From Chitinophaga caeni (GTDB lineage: Bacteria; Bacteroidota; Bacteroidia; Chitinophagales; Chitinophagaceae): DNA of 64,000 nt. Both the position numbers and the translations under genes were made by a program. The notes beneath the pieces were generated by a model that made no database searches, was not told the origin of the DNA, and was given only the letters and a program-made list of their open reading frames with translations. The stretch lies in assembly GCF_002557795.1 (NCBI RefSeq), contig NZ_CP023777.1, positions 2,613,001 through 2,677,000 on the forward strand, written 5' to 3'. Positions 18,945-28,426 of the stretch are shown here, in pieces (position 1 is the stretch's first letter; every line of letters starts with the position of its first letter).

Positions 18945-19795
18945 CCTGTGTTTTCTTGTCCGAACCTTCGAATTAATTTTGAAATAACCAGAACCCCTCG
19001 CTAGTTCGAGCTTCCAAGCTCGGACTCCCATGTTGAATAACTTTCAACCGGCAGGACGTCTTGTACGGCAGCACAAAGGATTCCACAATTTTTTGGCTAT
19101 GGTTTGATGAGTCAGTACCATTTCGTTTTCGGTACAATTGCAAATGACCTAACTTTCGCGTGGGTCCGAGCTTTGAAGCTCGAACCAGCAAGATTTTTGG
19201 GGATTTGTGTGGAAACATTCAAAAGCCGCACCAGGTTTGGACCTGCGATCTTTGAAACTCGACACCGATATTTTCTTGTTCGAACCTTCGAATTTATCTT
19301 GAAATAGCCAGAACCCCTCGCTAGTTCGAGCTTCCAAGCTCGGACTCCCATGTTGAATATCATTCAACTGGCAGGACATCTTGTACGGCGGCACAAAGGA
19401 TTCCGCAATTTTTTGGCTATGGTTTGATGAGTCAGTACCATTTCGTTTTCGGTACAATTGCAAATGACCTAACTTTCGCGTGGGTCCGAGCTTTGAAGCT
19501 CGAACCAGCATGATTTTTAGGGATTTGTGCAGAGCATTTAAAAACCGCAGCAGGTTTTGGCCTGCGATCTTTGAAACTCGACACCAGCATGATTTTTGGG
19601 GATTTGTGCAGAGCATTTAAAAACCGCATCAGGTTTTGGCCTGCGATCTTTGAAACTCGACACCGGTATTTTCTTGTTCGAACCATCGAATTTATCTTGA
19701 AATAACCTGAACCCCTCGCTAGTTCGAGCTTCCAAGCTCGGACTCCCATGTGGAATAACGTACACCTGGCAGGACATCTTGTACGACAGCACAAG
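18945..19795. repeat. Block of 320-bp direct repeats (about 2.6 copies) with internal hairpins
   Basis: The sequence beginning TTTTCTTGT recurs at 18951, 19271 and 19668, and GAACCCCTCG recurs at 18991, 19311 and 19709. The period is 320 bp between copies 1 and 2, and 398 bp between 2 and 3 because of an inserted 79-bp duplication. Each unit has hairpins CGAGCTTCCAAGCTCG and CGAGCTTTGAAGCTCG plus GTACC/GGTAC arms. Overlapping minus-strand ORFs up to 155 codons exist, but they read the same repeat in different frames and are probably not genes. No transposase or target-site duplication is seen. The remaining 19796-20032 holds no gene. Confidence 0.88.
19505..19662. repeat. 79-bp tandem duplication inside the 320-bp repeat block
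   Basis: CCAGCATGATTTTT at 19505 recurs at 19584, and the following GATTTGTGCAGAGCATTT and CCTGCGATCTTTGAAACTCG recur with the same 79-bp offset and only a few differences. This accounts for the longer spacing before the third 320-bp copy. Confidence 0.85.
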
Positions 19796-19986
19796 GGAGG
19801 ACGCAAACTCCCTTTATGAGTAAAAATGCGACAAAACTTAATGTGACGATGTCTCTTTCGATGATGCACCCAGACACCGGCATAAAATTTTAGCCTTGCT
19901 TTTCCCCACCGGCGAAACTTACATACATCTCATTGTAAACTGGTCAATAGAATATACGGATTATCTTCTGTATTATAAATAAATGT

Positions 19987-19994
19987 TATATTTG
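19987..19994 (+). promoter_or_regulatory. -7 box upstream of the secreted orphan at 20033
   Basis: TATATTTG matches TAnnTTTG, 38 bp before the ATG at 20033. No convincing -33 box was found. Confidence 0.35.
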
Positions 19995-20032
19995 AATATG
20001 ACTTGAATGGTCGACCCAGAAACCGAGAACCT

Positions 20033-20860
20033 ATGAAATACACCTATTTAATCGGCATATTCCTGCTGTATACGGGCGTTTTGCCTTCCCATGCACAAAA
20101 GAGCGCTAAAGGCTCTGGAAATCTTTCTGTTATTGATGAAATGGCCAATGATGCTAAATACTTGTGTGAATACGATGCCATCGCATGGCAAATGAGTGAT
20201 TTGGCTGCAACGGCATTGACGCCGGATGCCAAAATGTTGGGCAGGGAATGGTTTTGCTACCAGGATATCCATCAGAAATGGCACGGCGTATACGGCAAAT
20301 TTTTAGATACAACTTATAAAGTGGTATTCCATTATGTGCAGGGAGAACAGGATAACATTGACCTTGATTGTAATGAGCCGGATTCCGCTATGCTGTTTTC
20401 TTATTCAAAATCGATTCAAAAGGCTTATCAAATGGCTGCCAAGTTATTGGGCAAGTCTTATACAAGGTTCAATAAATTCTTAAGGCGAAATGCTGACGGA
20501 TCTATCAGCATCTGGATATTACCTGCGGTTCAGCCCGGAAATTTAGCGGTATACGGGGCCGAATTTTATTATCAATTTGATAGGAACGGTGATAAATTGT
20601 TAGATAGCAATGAATATTACCGGGGTTCTTGCAAAGGATTTAAACTGGGCAAGTCGAGGGATGTTAATTTAGACTATTCTGATTTGCCCGGTGTTACGTT
20701 TGGAAGCATTTTCTTTGCATGGCGTCACCGGGAAGATTTCAGTACTATTTATATCAATACAAGTACGGGATCGACTGCGCTTAAATTTGATCAACAGAAA
20801 GGCTATCACTGGGTTACCGGGCCAAAGCAACCGCCGGAAACGGCTAGTGCCAATTTTTAA
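20033..20860 (+). CDS. Secreted protein of unknown function
   Basis: A 275-residue protein from the ATG at 20033 (MKYTYLIGIFLLYTGVLP), with a signal peptide ending near SHAQ. The longer frame to 20003 needs a TTG start. It is not recognised as a named family. Visible features: a Trp/Tyr-rich fold, GREWFCYQDIHQKWHGVYGKF near residue 70, and DRNGDKLLDSNEYYRG near residue 185, which resembles an EF-hand calcium loop (D-x-N-x-D spacing, terminal E) but lacks a paired second hand. It stands alone between the repeat block and the haem cluster, in the orientation convergent with hemL. Confidence 0.72.
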   Translation: MKYTYLIGIFLLYTGVLPSHAQKSAKGSGNLSVIDEMANDAKYLCEYDAIAWQMSDLAATALTPDAKMLGREWFCYQDIHQKWHGVYGKFLDTTYKVVFHYVQGEQDNIDLDCNEPDSAMLFSYSKSIQKAYQMAAKLLGKSYTRFNKFLRRNADGSISIWILPAVQPGNLAVYGAEFYYQFDRNGDKLLDSNEYYRGSCKGFKLGKSRDVNLDYSDLPGVTFGSIFFAWRHREDFSTIYINTSTGSTALKFDQQKGYHWVTGPKQPPETASANF

Positions 20861-20922
20861 TGTGCATTTCCCGGCAAGTAATTGTTAGCGCAGTATGGCT
20901 AATACAAATGTCCTGAAACACA

Positions 20923-20948
20923 CAAGGAGAGCCGAAAGACTCCCCTTG
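20923..20948. terminator. Hairpin between the secreted orphan and hemL
   Basis: CAAGGAGAG pairs with CTCCCCTTG across an 8-nt loop with one mismatch. It lies between two convergent genes and could serve both strands. The T tracts are short. Confidence 0.5.
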
Positions 20949-20986
20949 TTTCCCTACTCACAAGATTTGATATGTTAACTTCTTTA

Positions 20987-22273
20987 TCACTGCAAATGTT
21001 GTACCGCTTCTTTGGTTGCATCGATTGTAAACTGGATATCCGCTTCGCTCAAAGCATTGCAGATAAACCAGGATTCAAATGCGGAAGGTGGTAAATAAAC
21101 TCCTCTTTCCAACATCCCGTGGAAGAAACGTTTGAATAATTCGTTATTAGCACCGGAGGCTGCTTCGAAATCATTGATCGGGTATTCGGTAAAATGAACG
21201 CTCATCATCGATCCGATATGATTAACGCGGTGGATGATACCCGCGGCTCCCAGTGCTTCCTTGATGCCCGTTACCAAGCTATTTGTTTTTGCTTCCAATT
21301 GCTCGTAAATCCCGGGGTGTTGTTGTAATGTTTGCAACAGCGTATATCCCGCGATCATAGCAATAGGGTTCCCGCTCAAGGTTCCCGCCTGGTAAACTTT
21401 CCCGGCGGGCGCTATATGTTCCATGATTTCTTTCTTACCGGCAAATGCTCCCACGGGCATTCCCCCGCCGATGATTTTACCGAAAGTAACCAGGTCGGCT
21501 TTTATGTTTAATCTTTCTTGTGCCCCGCCTGCCGCAAGCCTGAAGCCCGTCATCACCTCGTCCAGGATGAATACGATCCCGTTATCGTCACAGATTTTTC
21601 TCAAGCCTTCGAGGAAACCGGGTTGCGGTAAAATGCATCCCATGTTCCCGGCCACGGGTTCTATGATGATGGCCGCGATATTATCTTTATGTTGTGCTAC
21701 TAACTCTTCTACGGCCGGTAAATTATTATATGGCGCCGTGAGCGTATCGGCAGCTACTTCGGAAGTTACACCGGGTACAGATTGTATGCCCAGGGTCGCC
21801 ACGCCACTGCCCGCGCTCACTAAAAATGAATCGGCATGACCGTGGTAGCAACCTTCAAACTTGATGAATTTATTTTTCCCGGTATATCCCCTGGCTAACC
21901 TGATGGCGCTCATACACGCCTCGGTTCCGGAGTTCACCATGCGTACCATGTCAATATTCGGAACCATGCTGATAATTAACTCGGCAATCTTCACTTCCAA
22001 TTCTGTCGGTGCACCGAAAGAGGTGGAGTAGGTGGCGTATTCCTGTATGGCATTCACCACGGGTTCATATGCGTGCCCAAGGATCATCGGTCCCCAGGAA
22101 TTGATGTAGTCAACAAATTTATTGCCATCAACATCATACATATAAGCTCCCTTGGCGGATTTCATGAATAGCGGGGTGCCGCCGACGCTTTTGAATGCAC
22201 GTACCGGTGAATTGACCCCGCCGGGAATTACCTGGCGGGCACGTTCGAATAAAGTTTGACTATTGGTGAACAT
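20987..22273 (-). CDS. hemL: Glutamate-1-semialdehyde 2,1-aminomutase
   Basis: A PLP-dependent class-III aminotransferase-fold enzyme converting glutamate-1-semialdehyde to 5-aminolevulinate, the second step of the C5 haem pathway. 428 residues is the family's usual length. It starts [28 protein letters not shown]. Other landmarks are [37 protein letters not shown] and [12 protein letters not shown]266 in [14 protein letters not shown] forms the internal aldimine. It is the last gene of the minus-strand hem cluster, 22 bp after hemB. Confidence 0.97.
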   Translation of the reverse strand: MFTNSQTLFERARQVIPGGVNSPVRAFKSVGGTPLFMKSAKGAYMYDVDGNKFVDYINSWGPMILGHAYEPVVNAIQEYATYSTSFGAPTELEVKIAELIISMVPNIDMVRMVNSGTEACMSAIRLARGYTGKNKFIKFEGCYHGHADSFLVSAGSGVATLGIQSVPGVTSEVAADTLTAPYNNLPAVEELVAQHKDNIAAIIIEPVAGNMGCILPQPGFLEGLRKICDDNGIVFILDEVMTGFRLAAGGAQERLNIKADLVTFGKIIGGGMPVGAFAGKKEIMEHIAPAGKVYQAGTLSGNPIAMIAGYTLLQTLQQHPGIYEQLEAKTNSLVTGIKEALGAAGIIHRVNHIGSMMSVHFTEYPINDFEAASGANNELFKRFFHGMLERGVYLPPSAFESWFICNALSEADIQFTIDATKEAVQHLQ

Positions 22274-22295
22274 GTTTGAATGATTTTATGATGAA

Positions 22296-23270
22296 TTATC
22301 CGTTGATCAATTTGGCGGCATCTTTCGCGAAATAGGTCGCTATCAGAGATGCTCCCGCGCGGCGGATGCTGGTTAAGCTTTCGATAATCGTTTTATTTTC
22401 GTCTAACCATCCCATCTTGGCGGCGGCTTTTACCATCGCGTATTCACCGCTAACATGGTAGGCGCTGATCGGAACGGTTACATTATCTTTCAATAGTTTA
22501 ATGATATCCAGGTAAGCCATAGCCGGTTTTACCATCACGATATCTGCTCCTTCATCGATATCCATAATGGTTTCCTTGATGGCTTCCAAACTATTGGCGT
22601 AATCCATTTGGTAAGTTTTCTTATCCCCGAAGCCCGGTGCTGAATCCAGCGCATCCCTGAAAGGCCCGTAGAAACAACTGGCGTACTTGGCGCTGTATGC
22701 CATGATGCCGGTTTTCGTAAAGCTGTTTTCTTCCAATATTTCACGTATAGCTAGTATCCTTCCGTCCATCATATCGCTGGGCGCCACGAAATCTGCTCCT
22801 GCCTGGGCGTGGCTCAAACTCATCTCTGCGAGTACTTCCACGGTAGCATCGTTCACGATTTCGTTTCCTTCCACGATACCATCATGACCGTAGGTGGAGT
22901 AGGGGTCTAAAGCTACATCCGTCATTACTACCATTTCCGGTATCGCATTCTTAACGGTTTTGATAGCTCTTTGCATCAATCCATCGGGGTTGATGGCTTC
23001 GGTACCCTTGTTATCTTTCAGGTTATCCTCACATTTAATAAACAGCAAAACACTCTTAACTCCCAAGGACCAAAGTTCTTTCGCTTCACCAACGAGCAAA
23101 TCCAATGAATACCTAAAATATCCCGGCATGGAGCTGATCTCCTCCTTTATGTTGTTTCCTTCAACAACAAATAAAGGGGCTATAAAGTTAGACGGGGTTA
23201 AAATTGTTTCGGCGACCATGGCTCTTATAGCTGGCGTCGTTCTCAATATCCTGTTTCTCCTAATCATCAT
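22296..23270 (-). CDS. hemB: Porphobilinogen synthase (5-aminolevulinate dehydratase)
   Basis: This enzyme condenses two 5-aminolevulinates into porphobilinogen. 324 residues. The Schiff-base lysines are K195 (AYSAKYASCFYGPFRDA) and K248 (IVMVKPAMAYLD). The segment that carries three zinc cysteines in E. coli reads DVALDPYSTYGHDG here, with Asp and Ala and no Cys. This is therefore the metal-site class using Mg and not the catalytic-zinc form, as known for Pseudomonas and plant enzymes (family knowledge, metal not proven). It lies between hemF and hemL in the cluster. The start could be either of two adjacent ATGs. Confidence 0.96.
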   Translation of the reverse strand: MMIRRNRILRTTPAIRAMVAETILTPSNFIAPLFVVEGNNIKEEISSMPGYFRYSLDLLVGEAKELWSLGVKSVLLFIKCEDNLKDNKGTEAINPDGLMQRAIKTVKNAIPEMVVMTDVALDPYSTYGHDGIVEGNEIVNDATVEVLAEMSLSHAQAGADFVAPSDMMDGRILAIREILEENSFTKTGIMAYSAKYASCFYGPFRDALDSAPGFGDKKTYQMDYANSLEAIKETIMDIDEGADIVMVKPAMAYLDIIKLLKDNVTVPISAYHVSGEYAMVKAAAKMGWLDENKTIIESLTSIRRAGASLIATYFAKDAAKLING

Positions 23271-23349
23271 CGCGCTTCTATTTAATTTGTGAATAAAGAT
23301 TATGTTGATCCTAGTAAAACTGCATCATCGGCTGCTACCATCACCCTGC

Positions 23350-24264
23350 CTATGAAATCCAATCCCTAGGCTTTAAATACGTCTCCAGTTGGGCTTCGGG
23401 GCTTCCCGGCTGGGTATGGTAGTTATATTCCCAACGGGCTAAAGGCGGAAGGCTCATCAGGATTGACTCGGTTCTACCATTAGTTTTTAACCCGAATAAA
23501 GTGCCCCTGTCGTGTACCAGGTTGAACTCTACGTAGCGTCCTCTCCGGTAATATTGCCATTGGACATGCTCATCGGTATATGGCTTATCCTTATTTTTTT
23601 CAACGATCGGTAAATAAGCATCTAGGAACGCTTTCCCGTTTGCAGTTGAAAAGGCTAACAAGTCTTCTGCGCTTCTCGTTTCCGTCACCCTTTGATAATC
23701 ATAAAAAATACCGCCTATTCCCCTGGCTTCATTGTTGCGGTGTTTATTGACAAAATATTCATCGCATTGCTGTTTGAACCTGGGATAATATTCTTGCCCG
23801 AAAGGATCGCAAGCATTTTTAAAGGTGCGGTGGAAGTGTTGACCATCCTCAAATTCAAGATAATAAGGTGTTAGATCCGCCCCGCCGCCAAACCATGCAT
23901 CTACTTTTTCACCGTTCTCGTTATACAATTCGAAATAACGGAAGTTGGCGTGCACGGTAGGCACGAAAGGATTCAAGGGGTGGATAACCAGGGAGATGCC
24001 ACAGGCAAAAAAACGGGCATCTTGCTGCACTCCGAACTGTTGCGCCATGGTATTCGGTAATTGTCCATGCACGACAGAGGTGTTGACACCGCCTTTTTCA
24101 AATACGTTTCCATGCGCGATCACGCGACTTTTACCACCGCCGCCGCCCTCGCGTTCCCATTTGTCTTCGCGGAACTTGGCCTTTCCATCTGCCTGCTCCA
24201 ACGCGGTACAGATTTCATCTTGCAGGTTGTGAATAAAGTCGACGAATTGATCTTTTATATTCAT
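23350..24264 (-). CDS. hemF: Oxygen-dependent coproporphyrinogen III oxidase
   Basis: Converts coproporphyrinogen III to protoporphyrinogen IX using O2. 304 residues, the usual length. Recognised from WEREGGGGGKSRVIAHG, the conserved FRYFELYNENG, WFGGGADLTPYYLEFEDG with the downstream HFHRTFKNACD, and RGRYVEFNLVHDRGT near the C-terminus. The O2 requirement implies aerobic haem synthesis; no hemN is in the window. It lies 12 bp after hemE in the minus-strand operon, and a 79-bp gap separates it from hemB. Confidence 0.96.
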   Translation of the reverse strand: MNIKDQFVDFIHNLQDEICTALEQADGKAKFREDKWEREGGGGGKSRVIAHGNVFEKGGVNTSVVHGQLPNTMAQQFGVQQDARFFACGISLVIHPLNPFVPTVHANFRYFELYNENGEKVDAWFGGGADLTPYYLEFEDGQHFHRTFKNACDPFGQEYYPRFKQQCDEYFVNKHRNNEARGIGGIFYDYQRVTETRSAEDLLAFSTANGKAFLDAYLPIVEKNKDKPYTDEHVQWQYYRRGRYVEFNLVHDRGTLFGLKTNGRTESILMSLPPLARWEYNYHTQPGSPEAQLETYLKPRDWIS

Positions 24265-24276
24265 GGATCTATAAAA

Positions 24277-25311
24277 TTATTTAGCAGAATATTCTTTTAC
24301 AGTTTCGATAAATGCTTTCGCGTGATCAACCGGAACGTTTGGTAATATACCATGTCCCAAGTTAGCGATATACCGTTGTGTACCGAAAGCATCGATCATT
24401 TCTTTTACCGCGGATTGAATTACCGGGATGGGCGATAATAATTTAGCCGGATCAAAATTGCCTTGCAAGGTGATTTGATCTCCTGCAAATTGCCTTGCTA
24501 ATGCCGGTGGGCAGCACCAGTCCAAACCCAGTCCATTCGCACCTGTAGCAGCCATTTCAGGCAATGCAAACCAGGCGCCTTTGGCAAATACGATGACAGG
24601 CGCATCTTCTTTCAAAGCTTTTACAATTTGCTCTATATATGGTAAAGAATATGTTTTGAAATCAGCAGGACTCAGTAACCCTCCCCATGAATCAAATACC
24701 TGGACACAGTCAGCCCCCGCTTTTACCTGGGCTTTCAGGTAGGCGATCGTGGTATCGGTAATCATTTGCAATAATTGATGCGCTACTTCCGGTTGCTGAA
24801 AACAGAAAGCCTTGGCGCCATCAAATGTTTTGGAACCTTTACCTTGAACCATGTAACATAACAATGTCCAAGGGGCGCCAGCGAAACCTATCAAGGGAAC
24901 GCGGCCATTCAAGGCTTGCTTGGTCATTGCCAGGGCATCGAAAACGTATTGCAGGTGTTCGTGCACATCAGGGACATGCAACCTTCCGAGATCCTCCACG
25001 GTTTTGATAGGATTGGGTAGGAGCGGGCCAACTTTTTCGACCAATTGTACTTCCATACCCATCGCTTGCGGTACCACGAGGATATCGGAGAAGATAATAG
25101 CAGCATCTACACCTACCTGATCTACCGGCATTACGGTTATCTCCGTGGCTAATTCCGGGGTTTGACAACGTTCGAAGAATGAATATTTATCGCGCAGTTT
25201 AATATAATCGGGTAAAAAACGACCCGCTTGACGCATCATCCATACAGGTACACGTTCCGTTTGTTCGCCGCGTAACGCTTTCAGTAATAAATCATTTTTA
25301 AGTGCAGTCAT
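24277..25311 (-). CDS. hemE: Uroporphyrinogen decarboxylase
   Basis: Removes four carboxylates from uroporphyrinogen III to give coproporphyrinogen III. 344 residues with both family signatures: N-terminal [15 protein letters not shown] and internal [16 protein letters not shown]. The catalytic Asp lies in [13 protein letters not shown], and the later conserved His in [17 protein letters not shown]. Its ATG overlaps the hemD stop by 4 bp, indicating translational coupling, and hemF follows 12 bp later. Confidence 0.97.
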   Translation of the reverse strand: MTALKNDLLLKALRGEQTERVPVWMMRQAGRFLPDYIKLRDKYSFFERCQTPELATEITVMPVDQVGVDAAIIFSDILVVPQAMGMEVQLVEKVGPLLPNPIKTVEDLGRLHVPDVHEHLQYVFDALAMTKQALNGRVPLIGFAGAPWTLLCYMVQGKGSKTFDGAKAFCFQQPEVAHQLLQMITDTTIAYLKAQVKAGADCVQVFDSWGGLLSPADFKTYSLPYIEQIVKALKEDAPVIVFAKGAWFALPEMAATGANGLGLDWCCPPALARQFAGDQITLQGNFDPAKLLSPIPVIQSAVKEMIDAFGTQRYIANLGHGILPNVPVDHAKAFIETVKEYSAK

Positions 25312-26036
25312 GCCTTGCTATGTTGTTTTAAATAATTTGAAACTGTTGATAACATGTTTTCCGGTGAAGGTTCCACCGCGGTAATCACCGTGTTGTTTGT
25401 ATGTGAGCCGATGGCCGAAGCCGTAGTCGGACCAATGGCTACGCATACCGTGTGCGCAGCTAAAGTATTCATACTAAAGAAACTCCTGATACCGCTGGGA
25501 CTGAAAAACAGGACGGCATCATAATGCCGGGTATCCACCTGTTTCGGAATGGCGTTATTCGTATAAACGATCCATTCTTCTAGGTTGATACCATGTGCTT
25601 TCAAGATGCTGGGTAGTTCATCCCTCCGTTGGTTGCCGCAGAAGAATACGATTTCTTTAGCTATATTTTCACGGACGATCATCTCCGCCAGTTGTTTCCC
25701 ATCGGGCGCTGTTTGCATCACTTTTGAACCGGGGAATAATTGTTGCACCGATTTCAAAGTACCTGCTTGCAGGCAGTAGATATTCCAGTTAGGGGAATAA
25801 CCATTCTTTTCCAAGTAATATGTATGCAATGGTTTTACGGCGTTGGCGCTTGTAAATACCACGTTGGCATTTGTATTGACTAATGTTGATATCCGCTCTT
25901 CCAGGCTTTTACTGATGACCGGTTGGATATCCAGCACGGGAATTTCGTTGATCGATAAACCCAATTGCCTTGCCGTTTCCAATTGATTCGGAAGTAATGC
26001 CTTGGTGCTGAGTATATGGAAAGGATTATTGTGCAT
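25308..26036 (-). CDS. hemD: Uroporphyrinogen III synthase
   Basis: Cyclises hydroxymethylbilane to uroporphyrinogen III with D-ring inversion. The family is poorly conserved. The assignment rests on length (242 residues), the two-lobed pattern [16 protein letters not shown] and [14 protein letters not shown], the terminal [12 protein letters not shown], and position between hemC (11-bp overlap upstream) and hemE (4-bp overlap downstream). It is cytoplasmic with no extra domain. Confidence 0.92.
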   Translation of the reverse strand: MHNNPFHILSTKALLPNQLETARQLGLSINEIPVLDIQPVISKSLEERISTLVNTNANVVFTSANAVKPLHTYYLEKNGYSPNWNIYCLQAGTLKSVQQLFPGSKVMQTAPDGKQLAEMIVRENIAKEIVFFCGNQRRDELPSILKAHGINLEEWIVYTNNAIPKQVDTRHYDAVLFFSPSGIRSFFSMNTLAAHTVCVAIGPTTASAIGSHTNNTVITAVEPSPENMLSTVSNYLKQHSKA

Positions 26037-26946
26037 TTTTTATGGCTGCAATGATGGCATCGCCACCTTGTGCTAAAATTTCTTGGGCCGCTTCTATCCC
26101 GACTGCCGGGGCATCTGTTAACGGGACAACTTTTTCGATGCCGAAAAATTCGGTTCCATCGAGGCTGCAAAGGCTTCCCTCGAAATGGATGCTTTCACCG
26201 TCCATCGTTGCATAAGCGCTGATCGGCGTGGTACATCCGCCCATGAGTGTACGTAGAAAGTCACGTTCGATCCTCGTGCAGAGAGCGGTAGCCAGGTGGT
26301 TCAAAGGGGCAATTGCCTGTTTAATGGCATCGTCATGATCTTTACATACTACCATGATAGCTCCTTGTGCCGGGGCGGGTAACATCCAATCCAGTTCGAT
26401 ACTGGTAGCTGGTCTTACACCGATTCGTTCCAGCCCGGCCGTAGCAAAAATAGCGGCGTCCCAATTTTCATTGGCCAGTTTTTGCAGGCGGGTATTTACA
26501 TTGCCGCGCAGATTGTGCATCTGATGCTGCGGGTACCGGCGAAGCCATTGCGCTTTCCGGCGGATGCTGCTCGTCGCAATGTTTGCCGTATAATGGGGAT
26601 CGCATAAAAAATCCATGCTATCCTTGTATACAAGTAAGTCTTTTACTGGTCCCCTTTCCAGTACGGCGGCTTGAATAATACCGTTAGGCAGTTGTGTCGG
26701 AACATCCTTCATGGAGTGTACGGCCACATCGATTTTATCATTGAGCAGCGCTATATCCAGGCTTTTGGTGAAGATTCCTTGCACCCCGATTTCATACAGC
26801 GGGGTTACGAGGTCGATGTCACCATCGCTTTTGATCGTAACCAGTTCAACGGCATGCCCTTGTTGTTCGAGCAAGTTCTTAACAGTATTAGCCTGCCAGA
26901 GTGCAAGTTGACTTTCCCTGGTGCCTATGCGGATAATTTTCTGCAT
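26026..26946 (-). CDS. hemC: Hydroxymethylbilane synthase (porphobilinogen deaminase)
   Basis: Polymerises four porphobilinogens into hydroxymethylbilane. 306 residues. N-terminal RIGTRESQLALWQAN, the catalytic Asp segment VAVHSMKDVPTQLP and ATSSIRRKAQWL are diagnostic. The dipyrromethane cofactor attaches to C238 in LMGGCTTPISAYA. It begins 3 bp after the hemA stop and overlaps hemD by 11 bp, so hemA-C-D-E read as one transcript. Confidence 0.97.
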   Translation of the reverse strand: MQKIIRIGTRESQLALWQANTVKNLLEQQGHAVELVTIKSDGDIDLVTPLYEIGVQGIFTKSLDIALLNDKIDVAVHSMKDVPTQLPNGIIQAAVLERGPVKDLLVYKDSMDFLCDPHYTANIATSSIRRKAQWLRRYPQHQMHNLRGNVNTRLQKLANENWDAAIFATAGLERIGVRPATSIELDWMLPAPAQGAIMVVCKDHDDAIKQAIAPLNHLATALCTRIERDFLRTLMGGCTTPISAYATMDGESIHFEGSLCSLDGTEFFGIEKVVPLTDAPAVGIEAAQEILAQGGDAIIAAIKNAQ

Positions 26947-26949
26947 GAT

Positions 26950-28203
26950 TTATTCTTGATTAACGCCAGTCTCAAATATATCGTTGATCATGGAGATGTA
27001 GAGGTCGCTTTTATCTGCCTCTTTCCTCACTTTTCCTGCCATCAGGTTAATCATTTTTTGGATGATCCTGGATGACACGGCTTCGAGGTCTTCGAATTGA
27101 TAATTCGCTCCATTTTTCTGTTGTAAAATTTCCCGGTGGTGGATCTCCGTGAGTTTATCTTTTACGGCTTTCAGTACCACGGCATGTTTGCGCATCTTGA
27201 ACCAGTACAGGAATTCCTGCATATGTTCCTCGATCAAGCAAAGGGCTTTCGGTACTTCCTGCATCCTTCTTTCGAGGGTTTCGTCCTGCACCTTGGATAA
27301 TTCATCCACGTTCACGACATCGATATGAGGGAGTTCCCTGACATCCGGGGCCACGTTGAACGGGATGGAGAGGTCAACGATTAGCTTGGGGCTGGCATTT
27401 GTTAATTGTGCCTTATGTATAGTTGGATGCGGTGCATTTGTTGCAACCAATACGATATCCGCATCTTGAATGGATTCCGCTAAATTCTCGATGGGTGCGC
27501 ATCTTAAACCGTTGCAGGCAGCGAAATCTTCGGCCACGGTAGCAGTACGGTTAATCAGCGTGATATCTTTTGTACCGAGGTATTGCATCATGTTTTTGCA
27601 GGTATTGCGGCCAATTTTGCCGACACCTACCAAGACGATTTTTTTGCCGGTAATATCGGGCACTTTATTTTCCAACAAACGAACTGCTGCAAAAGCTACG
27701 GAAACGGTACCCGAGCTGAGGGCCGTTTCATTTTTTATCAACTTTGATACTTGCAATACGCTATTGACCAAGCGCTCCATGAAAGTTCCGACGCAGCCAT
27801 GCTGTTTTGAAAATTTCGCGGCATTCTTGATTTGTCCGACGATTTCATAATCCCCTAAAATCTGGGAATCCAAACCGGAACCAACATGATAAAGGTGCTT
27901 TACAGCTTCCTCACCGGATTTGGCGTAGGCTAATTGTTGGAACTGCGAAATGTTGCCAATAGTATGTTGATCGATCAATTTAAAAAACTGATCGGCATTG
28001 TCGGCAAAACCATAAATTTCTGTCCTGTTACAGGTAGAAAGGATAAACAAATCATCTAACCCTGATTGCTTAGCATCTTGCAAGATCTGTTGATATTGAT
28101 CCTGGTTAATTGCAAACGCTCCCCTGGTAGTTGCATCTGTTTTCTTATAGTTGATTCCAACAATATGAAAATTCGATATGTTCTTAGGCTGGTTGACCTG
28201 CAT
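26950..28203 (-). CDS. hemA: Glutamyl-tRNA reductase
   Basis: NADPH-dependent reduction of glutamyl-tRNA to glutamate-1-semialdehyde, the first and usually rate-limiting step of the C5 pathway. 417 residues from the ATG at 28203 (MQVNQPKNISNFHIVGINYK). An upstream in-frame ATG at 28272 is rejected because it adds 23 atypical residues and a -7 promoter box lies between the two. The catalytic Cys is C58 in LSTCNRTEIYG. The NADPH domain shows VLVGVGKIGRNTCKN, followed by the helical dimerisation domain. It heads the hemA-C-D-E-F-B-L cluster. Confidence 0.95.
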   Translation of the reverse strand: MQVNQPKNISNFHIVGINYKKTDATTRGAFAINQDQYQQILQDAKQSGLDDLFILSTCNRTEIYGFADNADQFFKLIDQHTIGNISQFQQLAYAKSGEEAVKHLYHVGSGLDSQILGDYEIVGQIKNAAKFSKQHGCVGTFMERLVNSVLQVSKLIKNETALSSGTVSVAFAAVRLLENKVPDITGKKIVLVGVGKIGRNTCKNMMQYLGTKDITLINRTATVAEDFAACNGLRCAPIENLAESIQDADIVLVATNAPHPTIHKAQLTNASPKLIVDLSIPFNVAPDVRELPHIDVVNVDELSKVQDETLERRMQEVPKALCLIEEHMQEFLYWFKMRKHAVVLKAVKDKLTEIHHREILQQKNGANYQFEDLEAVSSRIIQKMINLMAGKVRKEADKSDLYISMINDIFETGVNQE

Positions 28204-28226
28204 GATTGTTAATAAGCTTCCGGGTG

Positions 28227-28234
28227 CAAAAATA
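28227..28234 (-). promoter_or_regulatory. -7 box of the hem operon
   Basis: On the minus strand TATTTTTG matches TAnnTTTG, 23 bp upstream of the preferred hemA ATG at 28203. No clear -33 TTTG is present. Its location inside the longer open frame supports the shorter hemA start. Confidence 0.4.
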
Positions 28235-28375
28235 CTTGGATAGCGGCCAATCCCGTGGCTGTAGGCTGTCATTAGTGTGTCATTTCTACCTGTGGTAAAA
28301 AAGGGGATCGAAAAATGATATTAATCAGTTTCGCTGGAATTGTGTACAATTCATCATTTCAACAATTATATGACA

Positions 28376-28404
28376 TTTGGGGGGCAAAATTGCGCTTAAA
28401 TTTG
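28376..28404 (+). promoter_or_regulatory. Promoter of hemH
   Basis: TTTG (28376-28379), 17 bp, then TAAATTTG (28397-28404) match the Bacteroidota -33/-7 consensus. The hemH ATG lies 22 bp downstream. The promoter is in the spacer shared with the divergent hemA gene. Confidence 0.65.
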
Positions 28405-28426
28405 CAACAAATTTCAATGTTAATTA

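Noticed and set aside
18945..19795. Insertion sequence
   Set aside because: No transposase frame, terminal inverted repeats or target duplication could be recognised.
19112..19869. Overlapping minus-strand ORFs of 67-155 codons in the 320-bp repeat block
   Set aside because: They translate the same repeat in several frames, overlap one another, lack promoters, and give no recognisable protein. They are better explained as a non-coding repeat.
23271..23349. Operon break or promoter between hemF and hemB
   Set aside because: The 79-bp gap has no TAnnTTTG box or terminator, so read-through is assumed.
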